Positions 19,683 to 29,328 are shown, numbered from the stretch's first letter. The stretch is 64,000 bases of DNA from Paenibacillus puerhi (GCF_009846885.1 NZ_WUWM01000020.1:1-64000), one strand, 5' to 3'. The notes: generated from the sequence alone by a model not told the origin. Numbers and translations are program-made.

Positions 19683-20026
19683 ACCCGTTCAACCACTTTC
19701 GCATCGGACCACAGGCGTTCGATATTATAGTACTCCCGCTCATCCCTGTGGAAGACATGGGCGACGACATCGCCCAGATCGATCAGCACCCAACGGGCCG
19801 TATCCAGGCCTTCCAGGCCGCGGACCCGCGCTCCCTCCTGCTCGGCGCGCTTGCGGATTTCAGTAGCAATCGCCTGGACCTGCGTCTCGGAATTGCCGTG
19901 GCAGATAACGAAATAATCCGAAATCAAGGATATGCCGCGCAGGCTTAAAGCGACGAGATTCATCGCTTTTTTATCCTCCGCCGCGTCTACGACGAGCTTC
20001 ATTAGTTCGTCAGGCTGTATGGTCAT
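19679..20026 (-). CDS. rsfS: Ribosome silencing factor RsfS
   Basis: 115 residues, full length. RsfS binds ribosomal protein L14 and blocks joining of 30S and 50S subunits, saving energy in starvation. Family motifs are clear: LISDYFVICHGNSETQVQAI, GLDTARWVLIDLGDVVAHVF and REYYNIERLW. It follows yqeK by 13 bp and overlaps cvfB. Confidence 0.97.
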   Translation of the reverse strand: MTIQPDELMKLVVDAAEDKKAMNLVALSLRGISLISDYFVICHGNSETQVQAIATEIRKRAEQEGARVRGLEGLDTARWVLIDLGDVVAHVFHRDEREYYNIERLWSDAKVVERV

Positions 20027-20039
20027 TCGTGTTCCTCCC

Positions 20040-20633
20040 TTATTGTTCCGTCTGCCGGGCAGCCGCTTGCCGCTCCAGCTCTACTAAAAGTCCGTTGCGC
20101 GCCGCAAGCGTCAGCGGATAAATCCGCTTCCCTTTATCGAGCAGAAAACGGATCGTGCCGTCAAAGCCTGCGAGCAGCGCCTTCTCCAAGCTATGCTCCG
20201 CTTCCTGCCGAATAAGCTGCACATGCGGGAAGTCGCGCCCTGGCTCCATATAATCAGCCAGGCAGACGACTTTGTCGAGGCCTGTCATATTCTCCCGCCC
20301 CGACGTATGATAGCGGATGGCGTCCAGCACTTCCTCATCGGTCACGCCGTATCGAGTTTCCGCAAGCCAGGCTCCCGCATGGGCATGCCACAGCTCCTTG
20401 TCATAGTCGAGCAGGTCGGACGGCAAGCCATGCTTTCGGATGATCTCCGCCTGCTCATCAGTCCGCCAATACTTGCAGACATCATGCAGGATGGCCGCCA
20501 GCTCCGCCTTCACCGGGTCCTCGCCGAACCGGTTCGCAAGCAGCACGGCCGTCTCCATAACGCCAACCGTATGTGCCCAGCGACGCTCGGGCATCTGTTC
20601 CTTCACCGAGGCGATGATATCCTCACGTTTCAT
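20040..20633 (-). CDS. yqeK: HD-domain Ap4A hydrolase YqeK
   Basis: 197 residues. YqeK enzymes are HD-superfamily hydrolases that cut diadenosine tetraphosphate symmetrically to two ADP. The metal ligands are visible in RWAHTVGVMETA, AAILHDVCKYW, WHAHAGAWLA and CLADYMEPGR. The start overlaps the 3' end of nadD by 11 bases, a coupling also common in Bacillus. The last 30 residues are an unconserved tail. Confidence 0.95.
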   Translation of the reverse strand: MKREDIIASVKEQMPERRWAHTVGVMETAVLLANRFGEDPVKAELAAILHDVCKYWRTDEQAEIIRKHGLPSDLLDYDKELWHAHAGAWLAETRYGVTDEEVLDAIRYHTSGRENMTGLDKVVCLADYMEPGRDFPHVQLIRQEAEHSLEKALLAGFDGTIRFLLDKGKRIYPLTLAARNGLLVELERQAAARQTEQ

Positions 20634-21210
20634 ATAATCGGTTCACCTCGATGTAATGGTTTACCCGGTCCGGCACCATGTAACGCACCGGCAGCCCGGC
20701 AGCTTTCCGCTCGCGGATCAAGGTAGAGGAAAGCTCGATCTGGGGCATCGAGGCGAGCCGGACGGCAGCGCGGATATGTTGCGGCAGCCCGTCCAGTCCC
20801 GCCTCATATCCCGGCCGCTGCAGGCCGACGAACGTCACGAGCCCGGTCAGCTCGTCGATCCGGACCCATTTGGGCAAGTAACGGACCATGTCGGCTCCGA
20901 TAATGTAGTAAAAGTCATGTCCGGGATATTGGTTCCGGAGCAACAAGACCGTTTCGATGCTGTACGACACGCCGCCCTTCTCCAGCTCCACGGCCGTCGT
21001 CCGGAACCGGTCATGGCCTTCTATCGCCAGACGGACCATCTCCAGCCGCTGGTGCGGAGCCGCTCCGACGGGGCGTTCCTTGTGAGGCGGCACATTGGCC
21101 GGCATAAACCAAACCTCGTCCAGGCCAAGCTCCTCGCAAACGCTCTGCGCAGCCAGCAGATGTCCGATATGGATCGGATCAAAGGTGCCGCCCATGAGTC
21201 CAATCTTCAT
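20623..21210 (-). CDS. nadD: Nicotinate-nucleotide adenylyltransferase
   Basis: 195 residues. NadD transfers AMP from ATP to nicotinate mononucleotide, making NaAD for NAD synthesis. The nucleotidyltransferase motifs GGTFDPIHIGHLLAA, PANVPPHK and LSSTLIRER are intact. ATG at 21210 (MKIGLMGGTFDP) is preferred over GTG at 21219 because GAGGTG lies 6 bases before the ATG and overlaps the GTG. Confidence 0.97.
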   Translation of the reverse strand: MKIGLMGGTFDPIHIGHLLAAQSVCEELGLDEVWFMPANVPPHKERPVGAAPHQRLEMVRLAIEGHDRFRTTAVELEKGGVSYSIETVLLLRNQYPGHDFYYIIGADMVRYLPKWVRIDELTGLVTFVGLQRPGYEAGLDGLPQHIRAAVRLASMPQIELSSTLIRERKAAGLPVRYMVPDRVNHYIEVNRLYET

Positions 21211-21252
21211 ATGGCTCACCTCTTCGCTCAGTATGCCCGGTTATCGGCCGCG

Positions 21253-21543
21253 TTAAGGCAGCTCGATCGTCTTGTGATCGCGCGATTCCTTGTACAGGAT
21301 GATCGTGCTGCCAATGACTTGCACGAGTTCTGCGCCGGCGCCCGCCGCCAGCTCTTCGGCCACTTCCTGACGGTCATCGGAATTGTTATTCAGCACGGAT
21401 ACCTTCATCAGCTCCCGCACCTCAATCGCTTCGACGATATGGCGGATCAGATGATCGTTGACGCCGCCTTTGCCGACCTGAAAGATCGGGCTCAAATGAT
21501 GCGCTTGCGCGCGTAAATAACGTTTTTGTTTACCTGATAGCAT
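21253..21543 (-). CDS. yhbY: YhbY/YqeI family RNA-binding protein
   Basis: 96 residues. A CRM-domain protein that associates with pre-50S particles in the family. The signature VGKGGVNDHLIRHI (a GxxG loop) and KVSVLNNNSDDR are present. It lies between aroE and nadD in the conserved operon. Confidence 0.95.
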   Translation of the reverse strand: MLSGKQKRYLRAQAHHLSPIFQVGKGGVNDHLIRHIVEAIEVRELMKVSVLNNNSDDRQEVAEELAAGAGAELVQVIGSTIILYKESRDHKTIELP

Positions 21544-21590
21544 CTTGTCGTTTCCCTTCTTCTATACACGGTTGCTCGAGGTTTATTGGT

Positions 21591-22484
21591 TTATTGCCCG
21601 AAGGAGGCGAGCACGACTTCGCGCATCGCTTCGACGGGTGCGGGCTTGCCTGTCCAGTATTCGAAAGCATAGGCGCCTTGATAAATAAACATCCCCAGCC
21701 CGCTGTGAATGGTTGCTCCGCGTTGATCGCGGGCATCGCGCAAAAATTTCGTCATCAGCGGATTGTACACCAGATCGCTGACTACGGTTCCTTCTTGAAT
21801 CAAGGAAACATCCATCGGAGACTCCTCAACATGGGGATGCATCCCGACCGACGTATTGTTGACGATCAGCGCCGCCTCGCCGGCAAGCCTGCCCAGCTCA
21901 TCCAGGCCGTGACCGGAGACGCTGGAGAAGCCGTTCATCGACTCGGCGAGTTCTTCGGCTTTTGATTTCGTCCGGTTAGCGATATAGATATGAGCGGCGC
22001 CTTCCTTGGCGATCGCATAACCGACGCCGCGCGCCGCGCCGCCTGCTCCAAGCATCAGCACCTTGCGTCCGCGAAGGTCAAGTCCCGTCTCTTCCTTCAG
22101 AGAGCGCATATAGCCGATGCCGTCGGTGTTATATCCGGTCAGGCGGCCGTTATCGTTCACGATCGTGTTGACGGCGCCGATGATCCTGGCTCCCTCGTCG
22201 ATTTCATCCAGATAGTCCATCACTTCCAGCTTGTGCGGAACTGTGACATTGACGCCACGGAACTGCAGGGCGCGGATGCCTGCTATCGCATGCTTCAGCG
22301 TGCCCGGCAGGATGTGAAACGCGCCATATGCGGCGTTGATCCCGCTCACCTCGAATGCCCGGTTCAGCATAACCGGCGATTTGGAATGCCGGATCGGATC
22401 CCCGAACACGCCAAACATCACCGTATGACTGTCCAGCTTGGCATGAGGCGTCTTAAGGACTTGCTCGTTATGAAGCTCCCCCAT
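21591..22484 (-). CDS. aroE: Shikimate dehydrogenase
   Basis: 297 residues. AroE reduces 3-dehydroshikimate to shikimate with NADPH in aromatic amino-acid synthesis. Substrate motifs are visible (DPIRHSKSPVMLNRAF, VTVPHKLEVM), as is the NADP fold (LMLGAGGAARGVGYA) with the NADP-preferring ANRTKSKA. The start ATG at 22484 has GAGGAGAG upstream. The same frame reads on to 22580 without a better start. About 17 N-terminal residues precede the family core. Confidence 0.96.
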   Translation of the reverse strand: MGELHNEQVLKTPHAKLDSHTVMFGVFGDPIRHSKSPVMLNRAFEVSGINAAYGAFHILPGTLKHAIAGIRALQFRGVNVTVPHKLEVMDYLDEIDEGARIIGAVNTIVNDNGRLTGYNTDGIGYMRSLKEETGLDLRGRKVLMLGAGGAARGVGYAIAKEGAAHIYIANRTKSKAEELAESMNGFSSVSGHGLDELGRLAGEAALIVNNTSVGMHPHVEESPMDVSLIQEGTVVSDLVYNPLMTKFLRDARDQRGATIHSGLGMFIYQGAYAFEYWTGKPAPVEAMREVVLASFGQ

Positions 22485-22618
22485 AAACTTGCTCTCCTCT
22501 TTTTGTCTTGCGGCTGCTTGCCAGCCTATGTCCCCGGCAAGCCGGGTCGGCCGTCCGCCGGGATGACTAGCGGTACACATACAGAGTCCGGTTCCCCGCC
22601 GCTTAATGATCGACTGCT

Positions 22619-23749
22619 CTAAATCAGCGATTCCCGCAAAGCGACCTTCACGCCTTTGGGCACATGGATCACAAGGTCCGCGCCTGCCTCGCTGTTGGCC
22701 TTGATCCAGCCTATCCCCGAAATGGACACATCCATAGGCTTTCCTTTGGGGATGCGGATCGCATGCTTGGTCAAGGCGGGAAGCAGCTCCAGCTCTTCCA
22801 AAGCCGGAGGAGAGAGTATGCCTCCCTTATGCTCCTCATAGAGCGCGTCGGCCTTCTCCAGCTTCGTCCGGTGCGCTTTCAGCGCATTGGATACGTAGAA
22901 GGTGAACGATTGGCGTTCCCCTTGAACGAAGTCAAAACGCGCCAGACTGCCGAAGAACACGGTCTGCCGCTCATTAAGCTGAAACACCAGCGGCTTGACC
23001 GGCTTATCGGGCATAAGCTTCATAAGATCCTTCTTCCCGACAAGCTCCGTCATCCGGTGCTTATAGACGATCCCCGGCGTGTCGATGATCGACGAGCCGT
23101 CGTCCATCGGAATACGGACCAGATCCAGCGTCGTACCCGGATATTGCGACGTCGTAAGCTCCGCGTCCAAATCGCTGTAATCGCGAATAAGCCGGTTGAT
23201 CAGCGTGGACTTGCCGACATTGGTCGCCCCGACCACATAGATATCGCGGCCCTTCCGATGCTCCTCGATGGCCTCGATCACGCGCTCGAAGCCCATGTTC
23301 TTCTTGGCTGAGCAGAGCACAACCTCGACGACGCGCAGCCCGGCTTCCTTCACTTGACGCTGCACCCAGTTCAATATCCGGTTGTAGTTGGTCACCTTGG
23401 GCAGCAGATCGATTTTATTCACGACAAGCACGATCGGATTCTTGCCTACGAAGCGGGCCAAGCCCGAGATCATGCTTCCTTCAAAGTCGAAGAGATCGAC
23501 AATGTTCACGACCAGCGACTCGGTCGAGCCGACATGGGTGAGCAGACGCAGAAAATCATCCTGATTCAGCGTGATGCTCGACGATTCATTGTAATTCTTA
23601 ATGCGAAAGCAGCGCTGGCAGATCAGCGGCGTGCGGGTTAATGCCGATGCGGGCACATAGCCCAGCTTCTGCGCATCCTCGGTCTGCAGCCGGACGCCGC
23701 AGCCCGAGCAATAAAGTTCCTCTTGCGGTTGTTCGCGGTCAAGCGTCAT
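22619..23749 (-). CDS. yqeH: Ribosome biogenesis GTPase YqeH
   Basis: 376 residues. YqeH is needed for 30S subunit assembly. It is a circularly permuted GTPase and the order is visible here: G4 VVNKIDLLPK (near 110) comes before G1 GATNVGKST (near 175) and G3 DTPG (near 223). An N-terminal zinc finger has CSGC (14-17) and CQRC (44-47). A C-terminal RNA-binding-like domain follows. It starts 7 bp after yqeG. Confidence 0.97.
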   Translation of the reverse strand: MTLDREQPQEELYCSGCGVRLQTEDAQKLGYVPASALTRTPLICQRCFRIKNYNESSSITLNQDDFLRLLTHVGSTESLVVNIVDLFDFEGSMISGLARFVGKNPIVLVVNKIDLLPKVTNYNRILNWVQRQVKEAGLRVVEVVLCSAKKNMGFERVIEAIEEHRKGRDIYVVGATNVGKSTLINRLIRDYSDLDAELTTSQYPGTTLDLVRIPMDDGSSIIDTPGIVYKHRMTELVGKKDLMKLMPDKPVKPLVFQLNERQTVFFGSLARFDFVQGERQSFTFYVSNALKAHRTKLEKADALYEEHKGGILSPPALEELELLPALTKHAIRIPKGKPMDVSISGIGWIKANSEAGADLVIHVPKGVKVALRESLI

Positions 23750-23756
23750 ACGTTCC

Positions 23757-24251
23757 CTACCTTTTCATAATCTTTAGTGCGGCCTTCTCGATGGTCCGGT
23801 TTACCTTGGTAAAGAAGCCCTCGTCGGCAATCGCGATCGGACTTACCAGAATCGTGTACAGCCCTAGCCGGTTGCCGCCGAGTACATCGGTCAGCATCTG
23901 ATCGCCGACAACAACAGCCTGCTCCGCCTGCAGGTTCATCAGTTGCAGCGCCTTGCGGAACGACGCGTGAGTCGGCTTCTTCGCCTGATAAATAAAAGGC
24001 AGGGACAGAGGCTCGGCAAACTTGGTCACTCTGGCCCGCTGATTGTTCGATACAATGACGACCTGAAAGCCGATCTGGCCGATTACCTTCAGCCAATCGA
24101 TCAACTCCGGCGTCGCGAGCGGCGCCTTGGCCCCCACCAGCGTATTGTCCAAGTCCGTAATGATGCCCCGGTATCCCTGCTTCCATAACGTGTCCAGTTC
24201 GATTTCGTAAATGCTGTTTACCTGTTCGCGCGGAATGAGCTTATTCAGCAA
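23757..24251 (-). CDS. yqeG: HAD-type phosphatase YqeG
   Basis: 164 residues from the chosen start. HAD phosphatase of family IIIA with GIITDLDNTLVG (catalytic Asp pair), VSNNQ, KKPTHASF and VGDQMLTDVLGGNRLG. Two starts are possible: ATG at 24272, which has no ribosome binding site and lies about 10 bases from the predicted transcription start, and TTG at 24251 with GAGGTGA just upstream. The TTG start gives LLNKLIPREQV, which aligns with the N-terminus of B. subtilis YqeG, so I prefer it. It is the first gene of the operon running to yqeM. Confidence 0.93.
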   Translation of the reverse strand: MLNKLIPREQVNSIYEIELDTLWKQGYRGIITDLDNTLVGAKAPLATPELIDWLKVIGQIGFQVVIVSNNQRARVTKFAEPLSLPFIYQAKKPTHASFRKALQLMNLQAEQAVVVGDQMLTDVLGGNRLGLYTILVSPIAIADEGFFTKVNRTIEKAALKIMKR

Positions 24252-24288
24252 AGCGTTCACCTCAAGAAACATTGGCTATATACGTCAA

Positions 24289-24317
24289 ACTATACCATAC
24301 TTGTCCTTTTTCATCAA
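24289..24317 (-). promoter_or_regulatory. Sigma-A promoter of the yqeG operon
   Basis: Read on the minus strand, TTGATG (plus 24312-24317) and TATAGT (plus 24289-24294) are 17 bp apart. Transcription would begin about ten bases before the ATG at 24272, leaving a short leader before yqeG. Confidence 0.65.
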
Positions 24318-24449
24318 AGTGGGAATCCCTCCTCTATCAAATGCCCGAATCTGGGAAGATTCGCCCTAGAGCACATGGAACCTTTTGGAAAAAGATGCGT
24401 TTAATGAATATAATCGTTAGGACAGCACAAAGAAGGAGGCGACGGCGCG

Positions 24450-24686
24450 ATGGAGATCATAATGTTTGTGATACTTGGACTCATTCTATTCCTAATCATC
24501 CGATGGGCAATAGATACTTCTCAGCAAGTGTGGCTGCAAAAGCTGCAGCTCAAGGAGCTCCGGGAGATTCGCAAGCTATTGGAGAATCAGCGGCGGACAC
24601 CGGGCATTCTCGACCATCCCGCCAATCCGGTCTCTTCCGGCACACCCGATATTTCCGAGCGACGCCCCCGCGAAGAGCGGCCTTGA
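24450..24686 (+). CDS. Small membrane-anchored protein (78 aa)
   Basis: 78 residues. An N-terminal transmembrane helix (about 4-20, IMFVILGLILFLIIRWAI) is followed by a charged amphipathic helix (QLKELREIRKLLENQRR) and a disordered Pro-rich tail. GAAGGAGG precedes the ATG at about 10 bases. It is divergent from yqeG and ends at a shared terminator. I do not recognise the family; the topology suggests an inner-membrane anchor with a cytoplasmic coiled segment. Confidence 0.65.
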   Translation: MEIIMFVILGLILFLIIRWAIDTSQQVWLQKLQLKELREIRKLLENQRRTPGILDHPANPVSSGTPDISERRPREERP

Positions 24687-24689
24687 AGG

Positions 24690-24727
24690 CGCCAATCCCC
24701 CCGTTCCTCAGAACGGGGGGATTGGGC
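24690..24727. terminator. Strong bidirectional hairpin
   Basis: CCAATCCCCCCGTT (24692-24705) pairs perfectly with AACGGGGGGATTGG (24712-24725) around a 6-base loop, and the pairing extends by GC outside. It sits between the convergent small membrane protein and the transglutaminase gene and probably ends both transcripts, although no T-run follows. Confidence 0.75.
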
Positions 24728-24728
24728 G

Positions 24729-26951
24729 TTACATCTGCGAACGAAGCTTCTCGACGATCTGCGTCGTCTGACGCCAATCCTCTTCGGTGATTTCTTCTTT
24801 TCCATATTTCGCCTTCTCAAAGTGATTCAATACGATATCCAGCTCGCCTTTCATCCATCTGCTCTTGTTCGTCCAGCGCCGAACGGCTTCGCGCAGCGTC
24901 TCGTGCTCCTCCCGCACATAGCCATGGCGGCGGAATATCCGCAGCAGACGCTCGCATTCGATGATCAGCTTCTGCTTCAACAGGGACGCGCGGCGCCTTC
25001 TAGCCCGCTCTCGGACCAGGTCGATCAGCTGCCAGCGCCAAACGGCAAACGCAGCCAGCGCGAGAACCGCCAGGGCGATCCCGCCCCCTACATAATAAGG
25101 AATGCTGACGGCCGGTTCTGTTTCTACGACACTTTCCTCCGCGGGTGGGATGACGGTGCTTGTGTCCACAATCGGCTCGTTTGCAGGCAGCGCGCGCGGC
25201 ATCGAGAAGCCCGCGGTCGGCTCGAAGGGTATCCAGCCGTAGCCGCTGAAGTAAATCTCTACCCACGAGTGCGCATCGGAGTTGCGTACGGTGTAGAGTC
25301 CCCCGGCATTCGGATCGAGCAGCTCCTCAGGAACAAACCCGAAGGTCGGCTGCTCATACTCCGTAGCGCCGGACGAATAGCCCTTGACCCATCGCGCCGG
25401 AAGTCCAACGGATCTGGCCAGCACCGCCATGGAGGTGGAGAAATAATCGCAGTAGCCCTGCTTGATCTCAAAGAGGAACCGGTCGACGAAATCCCGGCTG
25501 CTGCCTTTGGTCAAATCCGGCTTATTCGTATACGAATAATTCAGGCTCAAATACTGTTCGATCAGCTTGGCCTTGTCGTAGTCGTTGGTCGCCGTCTTCG
25601 TGATGTCCTGCGCAAGGGTCCGCACCCGTTCGGGCAGCTGGCTCGGAAGCTGCAGGTACGGCGCCGTCTCCGCCCTCGCCGTCTCGCGCGGAAGCTTGCG
25701 GAGCGCTTCTTCATCGATGATCGGCATTTGTGAGACAAGGGTGTAGGTTTTCGGATAAGGAAGCCGCTCGCTGTACCGGAGTTCGCCCTGCGAGGGAGAC
25801 CATTGGAGCGCCTCGAAGCCGGTTCGCGCGCCGTTCATCTCCAGAATGCGCTGGACGGCGTACGCTCCGAACAGCACGGGATACTTCTCCTCCGTCAGCA
25901 GCGTGACCGTCTGAGTCACCTCAAGCGTCTTCATCTGATCCCCGGGCAGCTTCAGGTCCGAGGCAAGCGGGCTGTCCGCTCTTACTTGGGTCCAAGAGCC
26001 CCTTTCCTGCTCGCTCTCCTGCCACCCGCGTCCGGTGTATAGGGACAGCGTCTCCCCGCGCCAGTATCCGCGATGCGTCGTGTCCACGGTCATCACCGGC
26101 GTATAATCGAACTGAAAGCCGCTTCCGAGGAAACGGTCATTGCGGCTGTAGCCGGACGAAGCGTCCATCGCATCGACGCTCGCCGATACTTGTACGCCCT
26201 TGCCGGTAGAGAAGTTCATCGGCTCGCCCCGATAGGCCCTCCAAGCCGTATACGGATCGGTAAAGGTCGGGCTCACCTCCGGCATCGCCACCCCGACCAG
26301 TAGAGTAAGCACGATCATAGCGGTTACCGGCACCGCAATGGAGAACGGATAGTCCGCCAGCTGCCGCCAGGCTGCGGGATCCTTCTGACGGAGGCGGCGG
26401 AAGTGCGCCAGGATGACCAGGAAAAGTCCGCATCCCAGCATGATGGCAACCTGCGGCCACAGGTATACGGTGGAGAAGGAATCCCGGATGCAGAGTGCCA
26501 GGACACTGACGACGAGAAGGAAATAAATGCGCCACTTGGACTCCACCCACCAGATCATCGTCAGATAAGCAACCCAGGCTCCGAGGCCAAACCAGAGATA
26601 CGGGGTAAGCTCATATAAATTCAGAAACAGCTTGGAGGTGAAGAAGCTGCCGAGCGTCATCGGCTCAATCACCTCGTACCGGACGAGAACCTTCGTCTGG
26701 ATCACGACAATCGCCGTCAGCTGCAGCAAGCCGCGCAGCATCCAGTGCATCCATGGAATATGCTCGAGTACGGCTACTGCCAAGAGCGTCAACTGAATGA
26801 TCACGACGGTCTCGGGCAGCCACCAGTAATCCTCCTTCTGGAACCAGAGGACGAGCTGCAGCAGGTAGACCCCGCATAGTATAACGGTAAGCCGGTGAGG
26901 CCATTCGTCAAAAAGCAGCTTTTGCCGCCAATTCATCGATTTGTCCGTCAT
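24729..26951 (-). CDS. Membrane transglutaminase-like protease (TgpA type)
   Basis: 740 residues. The N-terminal third has six or so membrane helices (DUF3488 type). A periplasmic-side transglutaminase-like core follows, with catalytic Cys in QGYCDYFSTSMAVLARS (near 500) and His in NSDAHSWVEIYF (near 562). A Glu stands at the usual Asp place in PFEPTAGF (near 575). One more helix (about 625-645) precedes a C-terminal DUF4129-like cytoplasmic segment. MoxR/DUF58/TgpA trios are widespread, but their substrate is usually unknown. The start overlaps the stop of the DUF58 gene (ATGA), so translation is coupled. Confidence 0.93.
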   Translation of the reverse strand: MTDKSMNWRQKLLFDEWPHRLTVILCGVYLLQLVLWFQKEDYWWLPETVVIIQLTLLAVAVLEHIPWMHWMLRGLLQLTAIVVIQTKVLVRYEVIEPMTLGSFFTSKLFLNLYELTPYLWFGLGAWVAYLTMIWWVESKWRIYFLLVVSVLALCIRDSFSTVYLWPQVAIMLGCGLFLVILAHFRRLRQKDPAAWRQLADYPFSIAVPVTAMIVLTLLVGVAMPEVSPTFTDPYTAWRAYRGEPMNFSTGKGVQVSASVDAMDASSGYSRNDRFLGSGFQFDYTPVMTVDTTHRGYWRGETLSLYTGRGWQESEQERGSWTQVRADSPLASDLKLPGDQMKTLEVTQTVTLLTEEKYPVLFGAYAVQRILEMNGARTGFEALQWSPSQGELRYSERLPYPKTYTLVSQMPIIDEEALRKLPRETARAETAPYLQLPSQLPERVRTLAQDITKTATNDYDKAKLIEQYLSLNYSYTNKPDLTKGSSRDFVDRFLFEIKQGYCDYFSTSMAVLARSVGLPARWVKGYSSGATEYEQPTFGFVPEELLDPNAGGLYTVRNSDAHSWVEIYFSGYGWIPFEPTAGFSMPRALPANEPIVDTSTVIPPAEESVVETEPAVSIPYYVGGGIALAVLALAAFAVWRWQLIDLVRERARRRRASLLKQKLIIECERLLRIFRRHGYVREEHETLREAVRRWTNKSRWMKGELDIVLNHFEKAKYGKEEITEEDWRQTTQIVEKLRSQM

Positions 26952-28192
26952 CCGTTACGCCCTCCCAACTGCGCAGGCAGCTCGCTCAGCTGCTGGATCG
27001 GATAGCAGACGATGCCGCGGCTCCGAAGCTGAAGAAGCCAGCCTTCCTGGCGAACGGCCGGGGGAGCTATCCAGATATGACACGGGTTCATCTGCTGCTG
27101 CTTAAGCCATTGCATCAGCTGCAGCATGGGCTCTCCGGAGACGGAGCTGATGATGGTAATAAAGCTTCCAGGCGCGAAACGCTGTACTTTATCCTTCAGA
27201 ACCGTGCGAATCGGATGAGGACAGTCCGCTTCGACGTCGATCAGATGCTGAAGTACCTGGTGGTGCTGATTATGCCCCTGACGCGCTTCGAAGAAGGTGT
27301 TGTCCTTGCCGCTCGATACGAGTCCGAGCGCCAAGCTCCGGTGTGAGCCGTACTGAAAGAGCGATGCCGCGATCGAAACCGCCAGCTCGAACTGCTCCGG
27401 ATCGTCGTAGGCAAACTGACCCCGGTCAAGAACGATATAAGTCCGGGGCAGCGACTCCCGCTCGAACTCCTTGGACTTCCAGGTGCCTGTCTTGGCCGTG
27501 GCATTCCAGTGAATCCGGGAAATTCGATCCCCATACATATATTCGCGCACGCCATTGATCTGGGTCGTTTCGCGCACCGCTCTCGTGGTGGACGAATGAT
27601 GATTGGTCCCCTTCATCATCTGATTGTATTGCTGCCAATCCCGGATCGGAATCGTCTGAGGCAGCACCGAGATGCTCTGCGTCAGCTCCACCTCGCCGCG
27701 GTGCTCGAACAAGCCGAATATATCCTCCGTCACGCATTCGATGCGTTCGAACGTATAGTGTCCTCTGCGCAGAGCGGGCGTCCGGTATTCCCAGTCCGCC
27801 CTGCGCCGCCAGTCAGGCACCAGCGTCGTCTCGAAGGCCAGTTCGCGGCCGTTTCTGTGAAGCATCCTGTCTTTAACGAATACATACGGGATCGGCCAAA
27901 ATCCTGGAATCGTCAGCTGCACCTTTATCCGGATCGTCGTACCGGCCTCGAAGGAAGAGTTTCCCTCGGCAGCCGGCATCGTCCGCGTGCCGTGCGTCCG
28001 CTTGATCCCGCTCCACTGACCCAGCAGCAGGTAGATGCTAAGCAGCAGCATGACGACGAACAGCATCAGCGCCAGCTTCCCGCCCTGGAACAGGAGAAAG
28101 GCAAGACTGCCCAGCAAAGCGGCCGCGACCGCCCAGAACTTGCGTCCATAGCGCGGACGATCCAACCATTTATGAACAAGCGTGGATCTCAT
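26948..28192 (-). CDS. DUF58 domain protein (vWA-like, MoxR partner)
   Basis: 414 residues. Two N-terminal membrane helices (about 18-60) precede a cytoplasmic region. The DUF58 core is recognised by GVREYMYGDRISRIHWNATAKTG followed by a vWA-like fold (TYIVLDRGQF). DUF58 proteins are thought to work with the MoxR AAA+ ATPase encoded next to them as a chaperone-like pair. It begins 4 bp after moxR and overlaps the transglutaminase gene. Confidence 0.92.
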   Translation of the reverse strand: MRSTLVHKWLDRPRYGRKFWAVAAALLGSLAFLLFQGGKLALMLFVVMLLLSIYLLLGQWSGIKRTHGTRTMPAAEGNSSFEAGTTIRIKVQLTIPGFWPIPYVFVKDRMLHRNGRELAFETTLVPDWRRRADWEYRTPALRRGHYTFERIECVTEDIFGLFEHRGEVELTQSISVLPQTIPIRDWQQYNQMMKGTNHHSSTTRAVRETTQINGVREYMYGDRISRIHWNATAKTGTWKSKEFERESLPRTYIVLDRGQFAYDDPEQFELAVSIAASLFQYGSHRSLALGLVSSGKDNTFFEARQGHNQHHQVLQHLIDVEADCPHPIRTVLKDKVQRFAPGSFITIISSVSGEPMLQLMQWLKQQQMNPCHIWIAPPAVRQEGWLLQLRSRGIVCYPIQQLSELPAQLGGRNG

Positions 28193-28196
28193 GGCA

Positions 28197-29156
28197 TCAC
28201 TTCTCCCAACGTACGGGCACCTTCACTTGCTGGAATACCGATTGCAGGACGGACGAAACAGACGCTCCTTCCATGCGCGCTTCCGCTTGCAGGATCAACC
28301 GGTGTCCCAATACGTACGGCGCCAGAAATTTGATGTCATCGGGAATGACATAATCGCGCTGCTGAAGCAGGGCATAAGCCTTGGACGCCTGGACGAGGGC
28401 AAGCGTAGCCCGCGGGCTAGCCCCGAGGTAGACGGCGGCATGCTCGCGCGTAGCCCGCGTGATGCCGACCAGATAAGCCGCCACCGCCTCATCCAGGTGA
28501 ACAAGCTTGACCTGCTGCTGAAGCGACAAAATCTGATCGACTCCCGATACCGCCTCGATTCCCTCCAAGGGATGAGAAATGCTTTGGGAGGCGACCATTC
28601 GCGTCTCCGTCTCAGCGTCCGGGTAGCCAAGGCTGAACTTCATCATAAACCGGTCCAGCTGAGCTTCCGGCAGCGTATAGGTTCCTTCAAAGTCAATCGG
28701 GTTCTGTGTGGCAAGCAGGAGGAACGGCCTCGGCAGCTCATGCGTTTCGCCGTCCACGGTCACCGATCTTTCCTCCATGGCTTCCAGCAGCGCGGATTGA
28801 GTTTTGGTGGTGGCCCGGTTGATTTCGTCCGCAAGCAAAATATGAGTCATGATCGGACCGGGCCGGAATATGAAAATCTCATCCTTCGGATGGTAAATGG
28901 ATACCCCCGTAATATCCGTAGGCAATAAATCCGGATTGCATTGTATACGGCGAAACTGGCCGTGAATCGATTTGGCAAGCGCTTTAATCATTACGGTTTT
29001 GCCTGTCCCCGGCACGTCCTCCAGAAGCACGTGACCTCCTGCAAGCATAGCTGTCAGCAATAACGAAATTTCATCGGATTTCCCGAGAATGCAGGATTCC
29101 AAGTTGGCTTGTATAAGCTTTAACGCTTGTACCTCGGCTCGAATCATCGTTTCCAT
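28197..29156 (-). CDS. MoxR-family AAA+ ATPase
   Basis: 319 residues, full length. Walker A is LLEDVPGTGKTVMIKAL (near 45), Walker B LLADEINRA (near 110), sensor 1 ATQNPIDFEGTYTLPEAQLDRF and sensor 2 GASPRATLALVQASKAYAL. MoxR ATPases act as chaperones in assembly of specific protein complexes. AAGGAGGAACGGCTG precedes the ATG. First gene of a three-gene operon with DUF58 and TgpA-like genes. Confidence 0.95.
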   Translation of the reverse strand: METMIRAEVQALKLIQANLESCILGKSDEISLLLTAMLAGGHVLLEDVPGTGKTVMIKALAKSIHGQFRRIQCNPDLLPTDITGVSIYHPKDEIFIFRPGPIMTHILLADEINRATTKTQSALLEAMEERSVTVDGETHELPRPFLLLATQNPIDFEGTYTLPEAQLDRFMMKFSLGYPDAETETRMVASQSISHPLEGIEAVSGVDQILSLQQQVKLVHLDEAVAAYLVGITRATREHAAVYLGASPRATLALVQASKAYALLQQRDYVIPDDIKFLAPYVLGHRLILQAEARMEGASVSSVLQSVFQQVKVPVRWEK

Positions 29157-29328
29157 CAGCCGTTCCTCCTTCGGTGTCAGTGACTATCAGTGGCTACTAT
29201 TTCACCCATACAAATGCAATACGTAATAAACGGTATAAAGGGTTCGTTTGCATGGTTTACTTTCCATTGTAACGGATACAAAAATTGCCGTATACGTGTA
29301 AAATTCATGAAATTGTTTGGAGAAATGC